Shown here piece after piece: positions 7,940 through 16,325 of a DNA stretch of 64,000 nt. Made by a program: the position numbers and the translations under genes. This DNA is from Streptomyces sp. H39-S7 (GTDB lineage Bacteria; Actinomycetota; Actinomycetes; Streptomycetales; Streptomycetaceae), in NCBI RefSeq assembly GCF_027158205.1, contig NZ_JAPVLU010000001.1, forward strand, positions 124,001 to 188,000. Reading direction: 5' to 3'. Position 1 is the first letter of the stretch; the number at the start of each line of letters is the position of its first letter. The notes below the pieces were generated by a model that searched no databases, was not told the DNA's origin, and saw only the letters and a program-made list of their open reading frames with translations.

Positions 7940-8817
7940 GAACGCCCCCACCGATGGTCTCCCGCGCCTGCGCCATGTTCCTCGGGACGACCGCCCGAAC
8001 CGCTGAACAGTTGGCGCTGGGCTCGCGTACGGCCGTCTACCGGACCGGCCTCCACGACGGCCGCAGCGTGATCGTGAAGCTGTACGCGCACACCGCCCGC
8101 CGCAACGCAGTCACCGAGGCGGCCGCGATCCGTGCGGCTGCGGCCACCGTTCCCGTCCCGGAGGTACTCGGCTGCGGTACCACCTCCAGCGAGGGAGGCA
8201 CCGCCCTCATCACGTCCGACCTCGGGGGATGCACCCTTGGCAGCGCCGTACGCGCCAGCACCATCACCCGTAGCCAGGCCCTCCGGGACCTCGGTGGCCT
8301 CCTCGCGCGCCTGCACCAAGCACCAATAGCCCACCCTGCTCCGTCGCGTCCGTTTCACGACGCGGTTTCCTCTCTCTCGCGCCGCTGCCCGTCCGACCTG
8401 CTCAACGTCATCGGGCCCACCCTGGCGCTCATCGCCGACGCCCCCGAATCGACACCACTGGTGTGGTGCCACGGAGACGTCCACTTCGACAACGTCGTCC
8501 TGGCCGGCCCACAGGACGCACGCCACCTGGTCGACTTCACAGACGCGGCCCCCGGCCACCGGGAATCCGATGTGGCCCACGCCCTCGTCATGGCCACCAC
8601 CCACGCCCCGCAGGACCGCCTCGCCCTGACGGGCGCCTACTCCCTTGTCCTGGACGACGCACTTCTGTCGGCGTGGGCGGTCTTCCAAACCGTCCGCTGC
8701 TGGGCGTACGCGGTCCACCACGAGGACCGAGCCCTGTGGTCGAGCCGCCTGGCCAGCCTCACCCGTCAGTCGCCCCAACTTTTCCGCACGCCGCGCAAGG
8801 AAAGGACTCCCCGGTGA
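7936..8817 (+). CDS. APH-type phosphotransferase
   Basis: A 293-residue small-molecule kinase of the aminoglycoside/choline phosphotransferase fold. Lys48 (VIVKLY) fits the ATP-binding lysine. The catalytic loop CHGDVHFDNVV holds Asp181 and Asn186, and the metal-binding segment is VDFTDAAPG (Asp200, Asp203). It could phosphorylate a sugar intermediate of the pathway, or inactivate the product as self-resistance. Start and stop both overlap neighbouring genes. A second, unrelated APH gene closes the block on the opposite strand at 12,085-13,128. Confidence 0.8.
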   Translation: MRTPPPMVSRACAMFLGTTARTAEQLALGSRTAVYRTGLHDGRSVIVKLYAHTARRNAVTEAAAIRAAAATVPVPEVLGCGTTSSEGGTALITSDLGGCTLGSAVRASTITRSQALRDLGGLLARLHQAPIAHPAPSRPFHDAVSSLSRRCPSDLLNVIGPTLALIADAPESTPLVWCHGDVHFDNVVLAGPQDARHLVDFTDAAPGHRESDVAHALVMATTHAPQDRLALTGAYSLVLDDALLSAWAVFQTVRCWAYAVHHEDRALWSSRLASLTRQSPQLFRTPRKERTPR

Positions 8818-9545
8818 CCAACCCCGGCCTCACGGTCGTCATCCCCGCCCACAACGAAGTCGCGTACCTGCCCCGCTACCTCCCGACCGTCCTTGCCTCC
8901 GTCGAACGCTGGGAGGCGGCCAGCGGCGAGCGGGGCGAGGTGATCGTGGTCGATAACGCCTCCACCGACGCCACCGCCGACATGGCCGCTTCCTTCGGCG
9001 TCCAAGTGATCGACGAGAGCATCAGGAACATCGGCCGGGTTCGTAACACCGGCGCCTCCGCCGCCCGGAGCCGACGACTGTTCTTCACCGACGCCGACGT
9101 CGCGCTGCCCGTGGAGGCGATCAGCGCTGCGGCAGCCGCGATGGACGCGGGGGCCGCCGGGGGCGCCATCCCGCCTCTCTACACCCCCAAGCGGCTCGGG
9201 GCCAGGCTGCTCTGCGCGTACTGGGACCACTACCGGACCTCGCACGGCGGCGCACAGGGCGTCGCCCAGTTCGCTACCGCAGCGGCCTTCAGGGAGGTCC
9301 GCGGGTACCGCGAGGACCTGTTCATGAGCGAGGACGTCGACTTCTTCGCCCGCTTGACCACCCACGGCCGCGCGACCGACGCCCCAGTCGAAATCCTGGA
9401 CGACCTGCGCGTACGCCCCTCCACCCGCCGCTACGACGAGTGGTCCAGCCTCCGGATGCTGTGGTGGCAAAACCCCGTCACCGCCCGCCTGCGGCTGGGC
9501 TCCTCGCGCATGTGGCGCCACTGGTACGAGACCACCGTCCGATGA
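8814..9545 (+). CDS. GT2-family glycosyltransferase
   Basis: A 243-residue GT-A inverting glycosyltransferase. It shows LTVVIPAHNEVAYLPRYLP, the VIVVDNASTDAT nucleotide-binding segment, a metal-binding DAD at residues 93-95 (FFTDADVAL) and the acceptor-side SEDVDFFARL motif, all standard for GT2. It lacks membrane helices, so it probably works on a soluble acceptor, unlike polysaccharide synthases. GTG 8814 overlaps the APH stop and has an AAGGAAAGGA site. The stop touches the next gene. Confidence 0.9.
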   Translation: MTNPGLTVVIPAHNEVAYLPRYLPTVLASVERWEAASGERGEVIVVDNASTDATADMAASFGVQVIDESIRNIGRVRNTGASAARSRRLFFTDADVALPVEAISAAAAAMDAGAAGGAIPPLYTPKRLGARLLCAYWDHYRTSHGGAQGVAQFATAAAFREVRGYREDLFMSEDVDFFARLTTHGRATDAPVEILDDLRVRPSTRRYDEWSSLRMLWWQNPVTARLRLGSSRMWRHWYETTVR

Positions 9546-9559
9546 ACCAGGAGACGCGC

Positions 9560-10438
9560 ATGACCACACCTCTGCCCATACCGGACGAGGACGGCATCTA
9601 CACATTCGCCGACGACCTCGTTCGCGTGCACCAGCGGTGGACCGACCACCTCGCCGAACGCCATCGCGCCCATGACCACCACGTCATCGAGCTGAAGGCC
9701 CCGCACAGCGGCTGCTCCCACTTCGTCGAGATGCGACGCCCGTCCGGCCGCCCCGTCCTCGTGATCGAGCCGCACCACGACGACTTCGCGCTCTCGGCCT
9801 CCGGGAGCTTCCTCGCCCGCCCCCGCCCCCTCACCGTGATCACCGTGTTCACCCGGTCCCGCAGCGTCCACCCGGCGCTGGAGACCACGTACTCCACCGA
9901 GGCCGCCGTATCCGACCTCCGCGACCGCGAAGGCGCTGCCGCCCTCGCCACGCTCGCCGCCAAGCGCATCCCCCTGGGTCGCAAGGACGCCGATCCTCCA
10001 TACCGGCCGTACAGCCGAGATGTGCTGGAGCAGGTCACTGAAGAACTGCGGGGCATCGTCCGTGCTAACCCCGACGCCGAGCTCCTGGCCCCAGCCGCTG
10101 TCACCCGCCACCCGGACCATCTCCTCGTGCACGATGCGGCGGTCCGTCTAGGGTGCCGATGGTTCTGGGAAGACCTCGCCTTCTGGTCCACGTACGCGCT
10201 GGCCGGATGCGACCAGCACCTCTTCCGCGCCCGCACCGGCCCGACCCTGGCGCCCAAACTGGTCGACATCACTGCGGTGGTCCTCGACAAGGTCACGGTC
10301 CTGCGGATGCACGGCTCGCAGATGCACCCGGCCCGGAAGATGTACCGCCCGATCCGGCACGCCTGGACAACTGCCGCCGACCTGTTGACCGGCACCGGCA
10401 CGTACGCGGAACGCTTCTACCGGACGGAGTCGCTGTGA
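9560..10438 (+). CDS. PIG-L/LmbE-type de-N-acetylase
   Basis: A 292-residue zinc-dependent deacetylase of the PIG-L superfamily, which includes MshB and antibiotic pseudo-disaccharide deacetylases. The metal motif reads PHHDDFALSASG (His72, Asp74, Asp75) and the second site is RHPDHLLVH (His184, Asp186, His187). The second position of the usual HPDD motif is His here. It likely removes an N-acetyl group from a GlcNAc-type sugar added by one of the neighbouring glycosyltransferases. ATG 9560 has an AGGAG site 6 bases upstream. An earlier ATG at 9542 overlaps the GT2 stop and would add six residues. Confidence 0.85.
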   Translation: MTTPLPIPDEDGIYTFADDLVRVHQRWTDHLAERHRAHDHHVIELKAPHSGCSHFVEMRRPSGRPVLVIEPHHDDFALSASGSFLARPRPLTVITVFTRSRSVHPALETTYSTEAAVSDLRDREGAAALATLAAKRIPLGRKDADPPYRPYSRDVLEQVTEELRGIVRANPDAELLAPAAVTRHPDHLLVHDAAVRLGCRWFWEDLAFWSTYALAGCDQHLFRARTGPTLAPKLVDITAVVLDKVTVLRMHGSQMHPARKMYRPIRHAWTTAADLLTGTGTYAERFYRTESL

Positions 10439-11049
10439 AGGTCATCGCCCTCGAAGGACCCTCCTACGCGGGGAAGTCCACCGCCATCAACCACCTGCGC
10501 AGCAGCGGCATCGAAAAACGGGGGTTCGTGTCCGACTGCTACGTCAAGCACATCGCCCACCGCGACGACATCCCGCCAGCGCGGACCGGATCCGCGGCAG
10601 AGCAACTCGCCGCGTTCGAGAGGTTCATGGTGATCGAGGGGGCCCGGGTCCGCAGTGCGCTCGCCAGTGGCAAACCCGTGGTGATCCTCGACCGCTCCAT
10701 CGACACCCTCCTCGCTCACGCCCACGCTCTCGACGCACTGTTCGGCTACGGCGTCCACCATCAGCTTCGCGACCGGCTCCAGGAGCTGCCGTTCCTGCGT
10801 CCCGACCACACTGTCTACCTCGATGTTCCGGCCGAGGTGCTGGGACTGCGACGCAAGAGGGCCGGACACACGGCGGCGGAGTCCGACTACTTCCTCCACG
10901 AAGCCGCGTTCCTCGACCACGCCCGCGACTACTTCCTCTCGGGCGTGCAGCCGCCGGTCTCACGGGAGGTGGTCGCCATCCCCGCGGATACCACCCCGGC
11001 GGAGATCGCTCAGGCAGTCGAGTCCCTCGTCGCGTTCTGGACGAGGTGA
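10435..11049 (+). CDS. P-loop nucleotide-kinase-like protein (dTMP-kinase fold)
   Basis: A 204-residue P-loop kinase. The Walker A is GPSYAGKST (residues 8-16), a Walker B-like VVILDRSIDT carries the DR pair typical of thymidylate kinases, and the strand HTVYLDVP is followed by a lid-like RRKRAGH. Placement inside a sugar operon suggests it phosphorylates a pathway intermediate or supplies an activated nucleotide sugar, not housekeeping dTMP. GTG 10435 overlaps the deacetylase stop. The substrate cannot be deduced from sequence. Confidence 0.75.
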   Translation: MKVIALEGPSYAGKSTAINHLRSSGIEKRGFVSDCYVKHIAHRDDIPPARTGSAAEQLAAFERFMVIEGARVRSALASGKPVVILDRSIDTLLAHAHALDALFGYGVHHQLRDRLQELPFLRPDHTVYLDVPAEVLGLRRKRAGHTAAESDYFLHEAAFLDHARDYFLSGVQPPVSREVVAIPADTTPAEIAQAVESLVAFWTR

Positions 11050-11056
11050 CCGCCCC

Positions 11057-12115
11057 ATGCCCACCGCCCTGTTCGTCTGGCGGCGCACACCGCCGCCGCT
11101 CCTTATCGGCGGAGCCGAAGTCACCCAGCAGCTCCTCGCCGAGGAACTCGCCGAGGCTGGCTGGCAAGTCGTCTATCTGGGCTCTCACCAATCCCCCTGG
11201 GACCAGGCCGAGCAGCTCCCACAGATCCGCGCGTTCCTCGACGCCCACACCACCCCGTACGAGGAATCCCACGACGCGCTGCGCTACTGGTGGAACGGCG
11301 TGGACTGCATCGCCGTATCGCAGTGCCGAACCGCAACCGTCCTTCGTGCGCTGCTGTCCGGCCTCCGGCCCGACGTTGTGTTCACCGCCCAGGAGGGCGC
11401 GGCCGACCTTGCCGCACAGGCCCGGTCGACATCGCTCGTCGCTGGCATACTGCACTCGGTATCGAAGAACGGCCTCGGAGTCCTGGCCGGCCGTCCGCAC
11501 TACGGGCTGGCCGTCTCCGAGTTCGTCCGCCGACGGGCACCGCAGACCGAGGGAATCCGCCTCGCCGTCGTCCACCCGCCATTCGCGCCGCCCCAACAAC
11601 CGCCCAGCGTGGCGCGCACCGGGTCGGTACTCATGGTCAACCCGATCCCCGCGAAGGGCTCCGCCCTCCTCCACCAGCTCATACACGTCATGCCGGAGCA
11701 GCACTTCACCCTCGTCGAGGGCTGGTGGAACACCGCCGCCGAGTTCGCCGCCGACCCCAACGTGACCTTCGTCCCCAGGGTCTACGACATGGCCCCGCTG
11801 TACCGCAACCACCGGGTGCTGCTGGTGCCGTCCACGGTGGAGGACGCTTATCCCCGGGTGATCGTCGAAGCCGCGCTGCACGGAATGCCGAGCATCGGCA
11901 GCGATCGGGGCGGCATCCCCGAAGCCATTGGGGCCGCAGGAATCGTCCTGCCCCATACGGCGGGCCCGCAGGCGTGGGCGGACGCTATCCGCGCCACCGA
12001 CCACCACGCCCTCGGGGAGCGGGCCCGTCAGCACGCGGCAGCGCTTGCCTGCCCACGCCTGCCCGTACTCGAAGCCCTGGGGATCTACCCCTCGGCGAAG
12101 GCATCCTCGACCTGA
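11057..12115 (+). CDS. GT4-like glycosyltransferase
   Basis: A 352-residue GT-B glycosyltransferase. The N-terminal half has the glycine-rich acceptor loop LLIGGAEVTQQLLAEEL. The C-terminal half has SVLMVNPIPAKGS and a donor-binding segment VPSTVEDAYPRVIVEAALHG, the GT4 E-x7-E-type motif. It starts 7 bases after the kinase stop. A GT4 enzyme beside a PIG-L deacetylase recalls the MshA/MshB pair of mycothiol synthesis, but the other partners differ. Its last 31 bases overlap the convergent APH gene. Confidence 0.85.
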   Translation: MPTALFVWRRTPPPLLIGGAEVTQQLLAEELAEAGWQVVYLGSHQSPWDQAEQLPQIRAFLDAHTTPYEESHDALRYWWNGVDCIAVSQCRTATVLRALLSGLRPDVVFTAQEGAADLAAQARSTSLVAGILHSVSKNGLGVLAGRPHYGLAVSEFVRRRAPQTEGIRLAVVHPPFAPPQQPPSVARTGSVLMVNPIPAKGSALLHQLIHVMPEQHFTLVEGWWNTAAEFAADPNVTFVPRVYDMAPLYRNHRVLLVPSTVEDAYPRVIVEAALHGMPSIGSDRGGIPEAIGAAGIVLPHTAGPQAWADAIRATDHHALGERARQHAAALACPRLPVLEALGIYPSAKASST

Positions 12116-13128
12116 CCGAGCCGGTCGGTCCACCAGTGCAGCAGCGCCTCGTCCGCAGTGAACAGCTCGTCGCAAGAGAAGTCACCGCGCTCATAGTGAA
12201 ACTCCAGCTGCCAGAAGTCCGTCATCCGCTTCCACCACAGCCGACGCACACCGTCCACCAGCGCGGATGCCTCCAGCTGGACCACGGACCGGTAGCCGGA
12301 CACAAACGCAGGCACCCGTGCGAGATCGAACACTCCGTCCACGCCGAACTGCACCTGGGCCGTTCGTGCGATCTCTTCGGCGTACGGACGGACGCCGACG
12401 CGGTCCCAGTCGAGAATGGCGGCCAGTTCCCCGTCCTTCCACAGCAGGTTCCGGTACTGGACATCACCGTGCGTCCACCCGTGCCGGCCCATGGGGATCG
12501 CGTCCTGCGGTCGACGGTCGGCATGCTTGCCGATCAGCACCCGCCGCTGCTCCAGAGCGGCCAATGCCGCCGCGTCGAACGCCCTGCCAGTGCCTTTGCT
12601 TTCTACCGCTGCGGACAGCCTCTCCGACCTCTCCACCGCCTGCTCCGGCGTCGTCACGTCGGCGGTCAACCTTTCGGGCACGGCTGGCAGCAGGCCCCGA
12701 TCGCAAGCCCGACCAAGACCCTGGTGGAGGCGCCCCAGGTGCGCACCCAGAGAGGTGACCTGGGGCAGGCCGAGGTCAACACCACGGATGTGGGTGCCGG
12801 CCGCCCAGGGAAACAGACACCAGACGCCGCCGCCGACCTCGGCCACCAGAGACCCAGAGCCGGTGGCCACGGAAGCACTGACAGGAACACCAGCGGCAGC
12901 CAGCGAAGCGAGCACCCCGAGGTTGCGCTTCAGCCGACCGAGCGGCACGTCAGTGACCCGCTTGAGCGCGAACACTCCGGCCAGCGTCTCCACCTTCCAG
13001 TTCGCGTTCATCAGCCCATCGGCGAGGTAGCGGCACTCCCGAACCTCTCCGAAGCAGAAGGCGCGGGCCAGCTCAGCGAGGACGCTGCTGGGGATCCCAG
13101 ATTTGTCCGCCCCCGTCTCATCTGTCAC
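12085..13128 (-). CDS. Second APH-type phosphotransferase
   Basis: A 347-residue phosphotransferase of the APH/choline kinase fold. It has Lys56 in GVFALKRVT, catalytic loop THGDVQYRNLL (Asp222, Asn227) and metal segment ILDWDRVG (Asp240, Asp242). The opening segment MNANWKVETLAGVFALKR matches homoserine-kinase-type and CotS-like members. It runs convergent to the sugar operon and overlaps its last gene by 31 bp, so it is expressed separately. It may be a resistance or modifying kinase for the product of the operon. It starts at position 13,128. Confidence 0.8.
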   Translation of the reverse strand: MTDETGADKSGIPSSVLAELARAFCFGEVRECRYLADGLMNANWKVETLAGVFALKRVTDVPLGRLKRNLGVLASLAAAGVPVSASVATGSGSLVAEVGGGVWCLFPWAAGTHIRGVDLGLPQVTSLGAHLGRLHQGLGRACDRGLLPAVPERLTADVTTPEQAVERSERLSAAVESKGTGRAFDAAALAALEQRRVLIGKHADRRPQDAIPMGRHGWTHGDVQYRNLLWKDGELAAILDWDRVGVRPYAEEIARTAQVQFGVDGVFDLARVPAFVSGYRSVVQLEASALVDGVRRLWWKRMTDFWQLEFHYERGDFSCDELFTADEALLHWWTDRLGQVEDAFAEG

Positions 13129-13348
13129 ACGAAGGACGATACGCGGGACTCGGCTTTTCCAGCGCTACGGGGAGATCCTGCTACTGGTCAACGTCGTCGC
13201 AGCAGAAGATGCCGGACACTCCTCGCCTTTGCCCAGAAAGACACCGCAGAGCACGGCGGCTCCAGGCAGGTGCCACGCTAGAAGCTCGCCCATGGAGTCC
13301 GCGCCGATCCATCCGTTCCACCGCGGGGGCGGGAGCGAGTGGTTCACA

Positions 13349-14095
13349 ATGCGCACCATGCCCAGCAGGTACGACCGTTCTCGAAGACGCCGAACGGGAC
13401 CGCGCTGTGGTCGTCCCACCAGGAAGGGGACACCATGCAAGCTCCCTCAAGCAATCGGCCGAGGCTGCCGGCACCACGCCACCCGGATTGAACGCGAAGC
13501 CGCCGTCCAAGAAGCAAGGACCCGGGCCGAGAAGTCGAAACATGAGGCAGAACGACAACAGCGAGTGATTAGCTCCGGGCTTGCTCTCGTCACCCTGGTG
13601 CTGCTGGCCAGCCTGGGCTCCTGCGCTTGGGACGCCTGGACAGAAGACCAGAACGAGGCCATGTGCCAGCTGCACCGAACTCATGCCCTGGCGCTGAGCG
13701 ACAAAGCCCGCGCAGTACAGATCCCCCTGGTGTTAGCCGGAGACCCGAATGTCAGCATCCTCCAGCTCGGCACCAAGTTCACCGACGACCTCGGAGCCCT
13801 CGATGACACGTCCGCCACCGAGCTGGACATATCAACGGCGTATGTCGAGAAGCGCGACCTCGCCGGACAGGCAGCACGAGTCGTTCTCGACCACCGAGAG
13901 TGCTTCGACGACGAGTTCAACGCCGAGGCTTCCCGCATAGACCAGGCGCCCACCGAGGTCAGCACCGTGGAGATGCCATCAGCCGCCCACTGCAGTGACG
14001 GGTGGCCGTCCACCTCCATCGGCAAACAGGGCGCATGCTCACACCATGGTGGCCTCATTCCCGCGCGTTCATCGGCCACCCTGTTCTTCAACTGA
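13349..14095 (+). CDS. DUF3761-containing membrane protein
   Basis: A 248-residue protein. Near the N-terminus is a Cys/His cluster (RCGRPTRKGTPCKLP, then GCRHH) that looks like a zinc knuckle. It is followed by a charged helical stretch, one membrane helix (SGLALVTLVLLASLGSCAW) and an outer or luminal part ending in CSDGWPSTSIGKQGACSHHG. That ending is the Cys-x-Asp-Gly ... Gly-Ala-Cys-Ser-x-His-Gly-Gly signature of DUF3761. Function is unknown. ATG 13349 and ATG 13358 are equally possible starts. It lies alone between the sugar block and the defence-like block. Confidence 0.6.
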   Translation: MRTMPSRYDRSRRRRTGPRCGRPTRKGTPCKLPQAIGRGCRHHATRIEREAAVQEARTRAEKSKHEAERQQRVISSGLALVTLVLLASLGSCAWDAWTEDQNEAMCQLHRTHALALSDKARAVQIPLVLAGDPNVSILQLGTKFTDDLGALDDTSATELDISTAYVEKRDLAGQAARVVLDHRECFDDEFNAEASRIDQAPTEVSTVEMPSAAHCSDGWPSTSIGKQGACSHHGGLIPARSSATLFFN

Positions 14096-14234
14096 TCAGG
14101 GGCGCTGCCCATACCTGGTCACGATCCGCCCCGACGAGAGCAGCCGCGGACAGCCCCAAGCGCCATCGATGGCGGCACCAGCGTCTTGCCACACACCTCG
14201 AAGCCTGGCAGCGCGACGAGTGTCATCCTGAGGT

Positions 14235-15338
14235 ATGGCGACTGAGCGACGATCATGGAAGCCGGACTGGCGCAGGATGGATTGCCTTGCCGACTGCGGA
14301 GAGTTGGTCAAGCGGGCCCGCCACTCGTGGGTCGAGATAGGCGGCACGCGCTCGGGTAGTTGGTTGATCGGGACGCGAGTCGACGTGGGTCGCGCCTTTG
14401 CGGACCCTCTGCCTCCACCGGACGAAGAGCAGCTGTTCATGCTGGGCACGGCGCACAGGTCCTGCATCGCAACCGCTGTTGCGCTTCTCCGCGAGCGCAG
14501 AGCCCAACTGACTGACGACCTGACCGTGATGAACATCGAGCCGATCACCGGCCACCACGCGCACGAGAACTGGTTGCCGGCTCCGCCTGGTCGCTGCCCC
14601 TTCTGCTCAGACCCAGAGGGGCAGCTCACAGACGAGGACATCTACCCCAAATGGCTCGTGCGCGAGATGAAGCAACACGGGGTTCGCAGCACAGACCCGC
14701 AACGGCGACGTATCAGCTGGCCGACGACACCCGTCTGCCAGCACTGCAACAACACGTGGATGTCGACTCTGGAGAATGACGTCAAGGACGTCCTCATCCC
14801 GATGTTCCACCAGGTGAGATCACTCGACGAGTACGCCCAAGGTCGACTCGCTCTGTGGGCCGCCAAGATGGCCGTCATCCTGGACGCGGCGGGCGGCAAC
14901 ATCGTTCCGCACAGAGCCGGTCAGCGGCTGGAGATCCACCGTCAGCCGCATGACGGCATGCGGGTCTGGATCACCGCCTATCACGACGCGAGCCCCTTGG
15001 CTCTGGTATCGCGCCCGATCTACATGCCCGGGAAAGATCCGAGAGACGAGTTGCTCGGCCTGTGCGTGACGTTCTCAGTCGTCAAAGTCGCGTTTCAAGT
15101 CTTCATCCCATTCCTCGATGGGGACCTCGCGCCCCTTGAAGACTTTCACGGCTCTGTCCTGCAGATATGGCCCACAACTTGTTCCGTGCTGGACTGGCCG
15201 CCTCCGTTCCGGTTCGACCAGACCTCCATCCAGGCGCTCGCAGCAAGAATCAACGACAACCGCGAGGACGTGACGATGGAGGTGAACCTCAGCGCGGCGG
15301 AACGGGTGAGCCGAGCGCCTTCAGAAGGCCCCGGATGA
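14235..15338 (+). CDS. HNH-like zinc-finger protein, possibly inactive nuclease
   Basis: A 367-residue protein. CPFCSDPEGQLTDEDIYPKW is followed after about 30 residues by CQHCNNTWMSTLEND, which is the layout of a bacterial HNH-like treble-clef domain (Cys-x-x-Cys ... E-H-x-x-P-K-W ... Cys-x-x-Cys-N). In related proteins the segment after the first cysteine pair is usually TxEHhxPKW. Here the catalytic histidine position is Asp (TDEDIYPKW), so it may not cut DNA. The flanking halves are unrecognised. Such proteins occur in defence and mobile islands, which fits the neighbourhood. Confidence 0.6.
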   Translation: MATERRSWKPDWRRMDCLADCGELVKRARHSWVEIGGTRSGSWLIGTRVDVGRAFADPLPPPDEEQLFMLGTAHRSCIATAVALLRERRAQLTDDLTVMNIEPITGHHAHENWLPAPPGRCPFCSDPEGQLTDEDIYPKWLVREMKQHGVRSTDPQRRRISWPTTPVCQHCNNTWMSTLENDVKDVLIPMFHQVRSLDEYAQGRLALWAAKMAVILDAAGGNIVPHRAGQRLEIHRQPHDGMRVWITAYHDASPLALVSRPIYMPGKDPRDELLGLCVTFSVVKVAFQVFIPFLDGDLAPLEDFHGSVLQIWPTTCSVLDWPPPFRFDQTSIQALAARINDNREDVTMEVNLSAAERVSRAPSEGPG

Positions 15339-15488
15339 AACCTCGGGTAGATCGTCGACCGCTGTCACCGCTCCGGCCATCACGGGCAGCGCGGGACTTG
15401 TCCGGCAGGCCGTCTCCGCCCTACTCCGCGAGAACTGAACCGTCGTGCTCCTGACCAGTACTTAGCAAGCGACCGCGTTGCCCAACTA

Positions 15489-15930
15489 CTAGGTAAGGAA
15501 ACGGGCCTTCGCCTGCTGGAACCCCTCTCGTTCGTAAGCATCCCTGACTCGTGCAGGCCAGCCAATTTCGTGAGTTCGTCCACGAGTGGCGACGGCGTCG
15601 GAGCAGATGGCGGAGTGGAGGAGTGCTGCGCGGCGATCGCCTCATCCAAGGCACCCCGGAGCTTCTCGAGCTCCGGCTGCTGCTTCTTCGTGAACACGAC
15701 GCTGTTCTCGTCTCGCGCCGCATCGTTCGTCTGGGCCCCGAACTGCGAGCGCCGTTCGTTCCCGCCCGGCAGCGTGAACTGGATGAACCCATTCACCACC
15801 GATCCGGCCGGCTTCCACTGCACCGCGCTGATCTGCGCCACGTGCAGCCGCTTCTCCCCCTTGCCGGCCGTGGAACGGCCCAGCATTGTGTTCCGGCTGA
15901 TCGTCACATACTGGCCATCAAACGCGACAA
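15489..15930 (-). pseudogene. Truncated and frameshifted DUF4429/SHOCT gene
   Basis: The minus strand reads IVAFDGQYVTISRNTMLGRS, RLHVAQISAVQWKPAG and GFIQFTLPGG, the core of DUF4429 (a PH-like domain). It continues to a C-terminal SHOCT motif VDELTKLAGLHESGMLTNE. The reading frame then shifts by one or two bases; the proper end EGFQQAKARFLT followed by two TAG codons is in another frame. The 5' end is missing because the sequence switches at about 15,930 into an insertion-sequence fragment. The gene is therefore broken at both ends. Confidence 0.75.
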
Positions 15931-16325
15931 TGGCGTGAACGTGCAGGTCGTGACCGACCCAGTCGGTCAGGTGCTGTGGATCTCGCCGGCCCTGCCCGGC
16001 CGGTGCCACGACCTGACCGCGGCACGCACCCACCGCATCATCCGGATCTGCGAACGCCAGGGCGTCCCCATTCTGGCCGACCGCGCCTACACAGGCGCCG
16101 GCCCCTGGGTTACCACCGGACGCAAACGACCTCCCGGCGGACGACTGTCCCCGACCCAGCAGACGATCAACCGGGCCCTCGCCGCCTCCCGAGCACCCGT
16201 CGAACGCGGCATGGCGCGGCTCAAAACCTCGCATCTTCCGAAGATCACGATGCAGCCCGAACCGCATGACGTCAATCGCCAAGGCCATCCTCACCCTGGA
16301 GAGGCAACGCTGAAAACGCTCACTG
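15930..16325 (+). mobile_element. 3' fragment of an IS5-type element (second copy at 22,197-23,075)
   Basis: This 396-bp piece encodes the C-terminal half of the transposase ([20 protein letters not shown] onward) and ends with CTGAAAACGCTCACTG, the terminal repeat of the full copy. It is nearly identical to that copy; only one difference is visible in the compared transposase region (a Tyr/His codon swap in a shifted frame). It carries the same internal 2-base frameshift near AAAACCTCGC. Its left end is a sharp junction with the DUF4429 pseudogene at ATGGCGTG. Confidence 0.8.
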
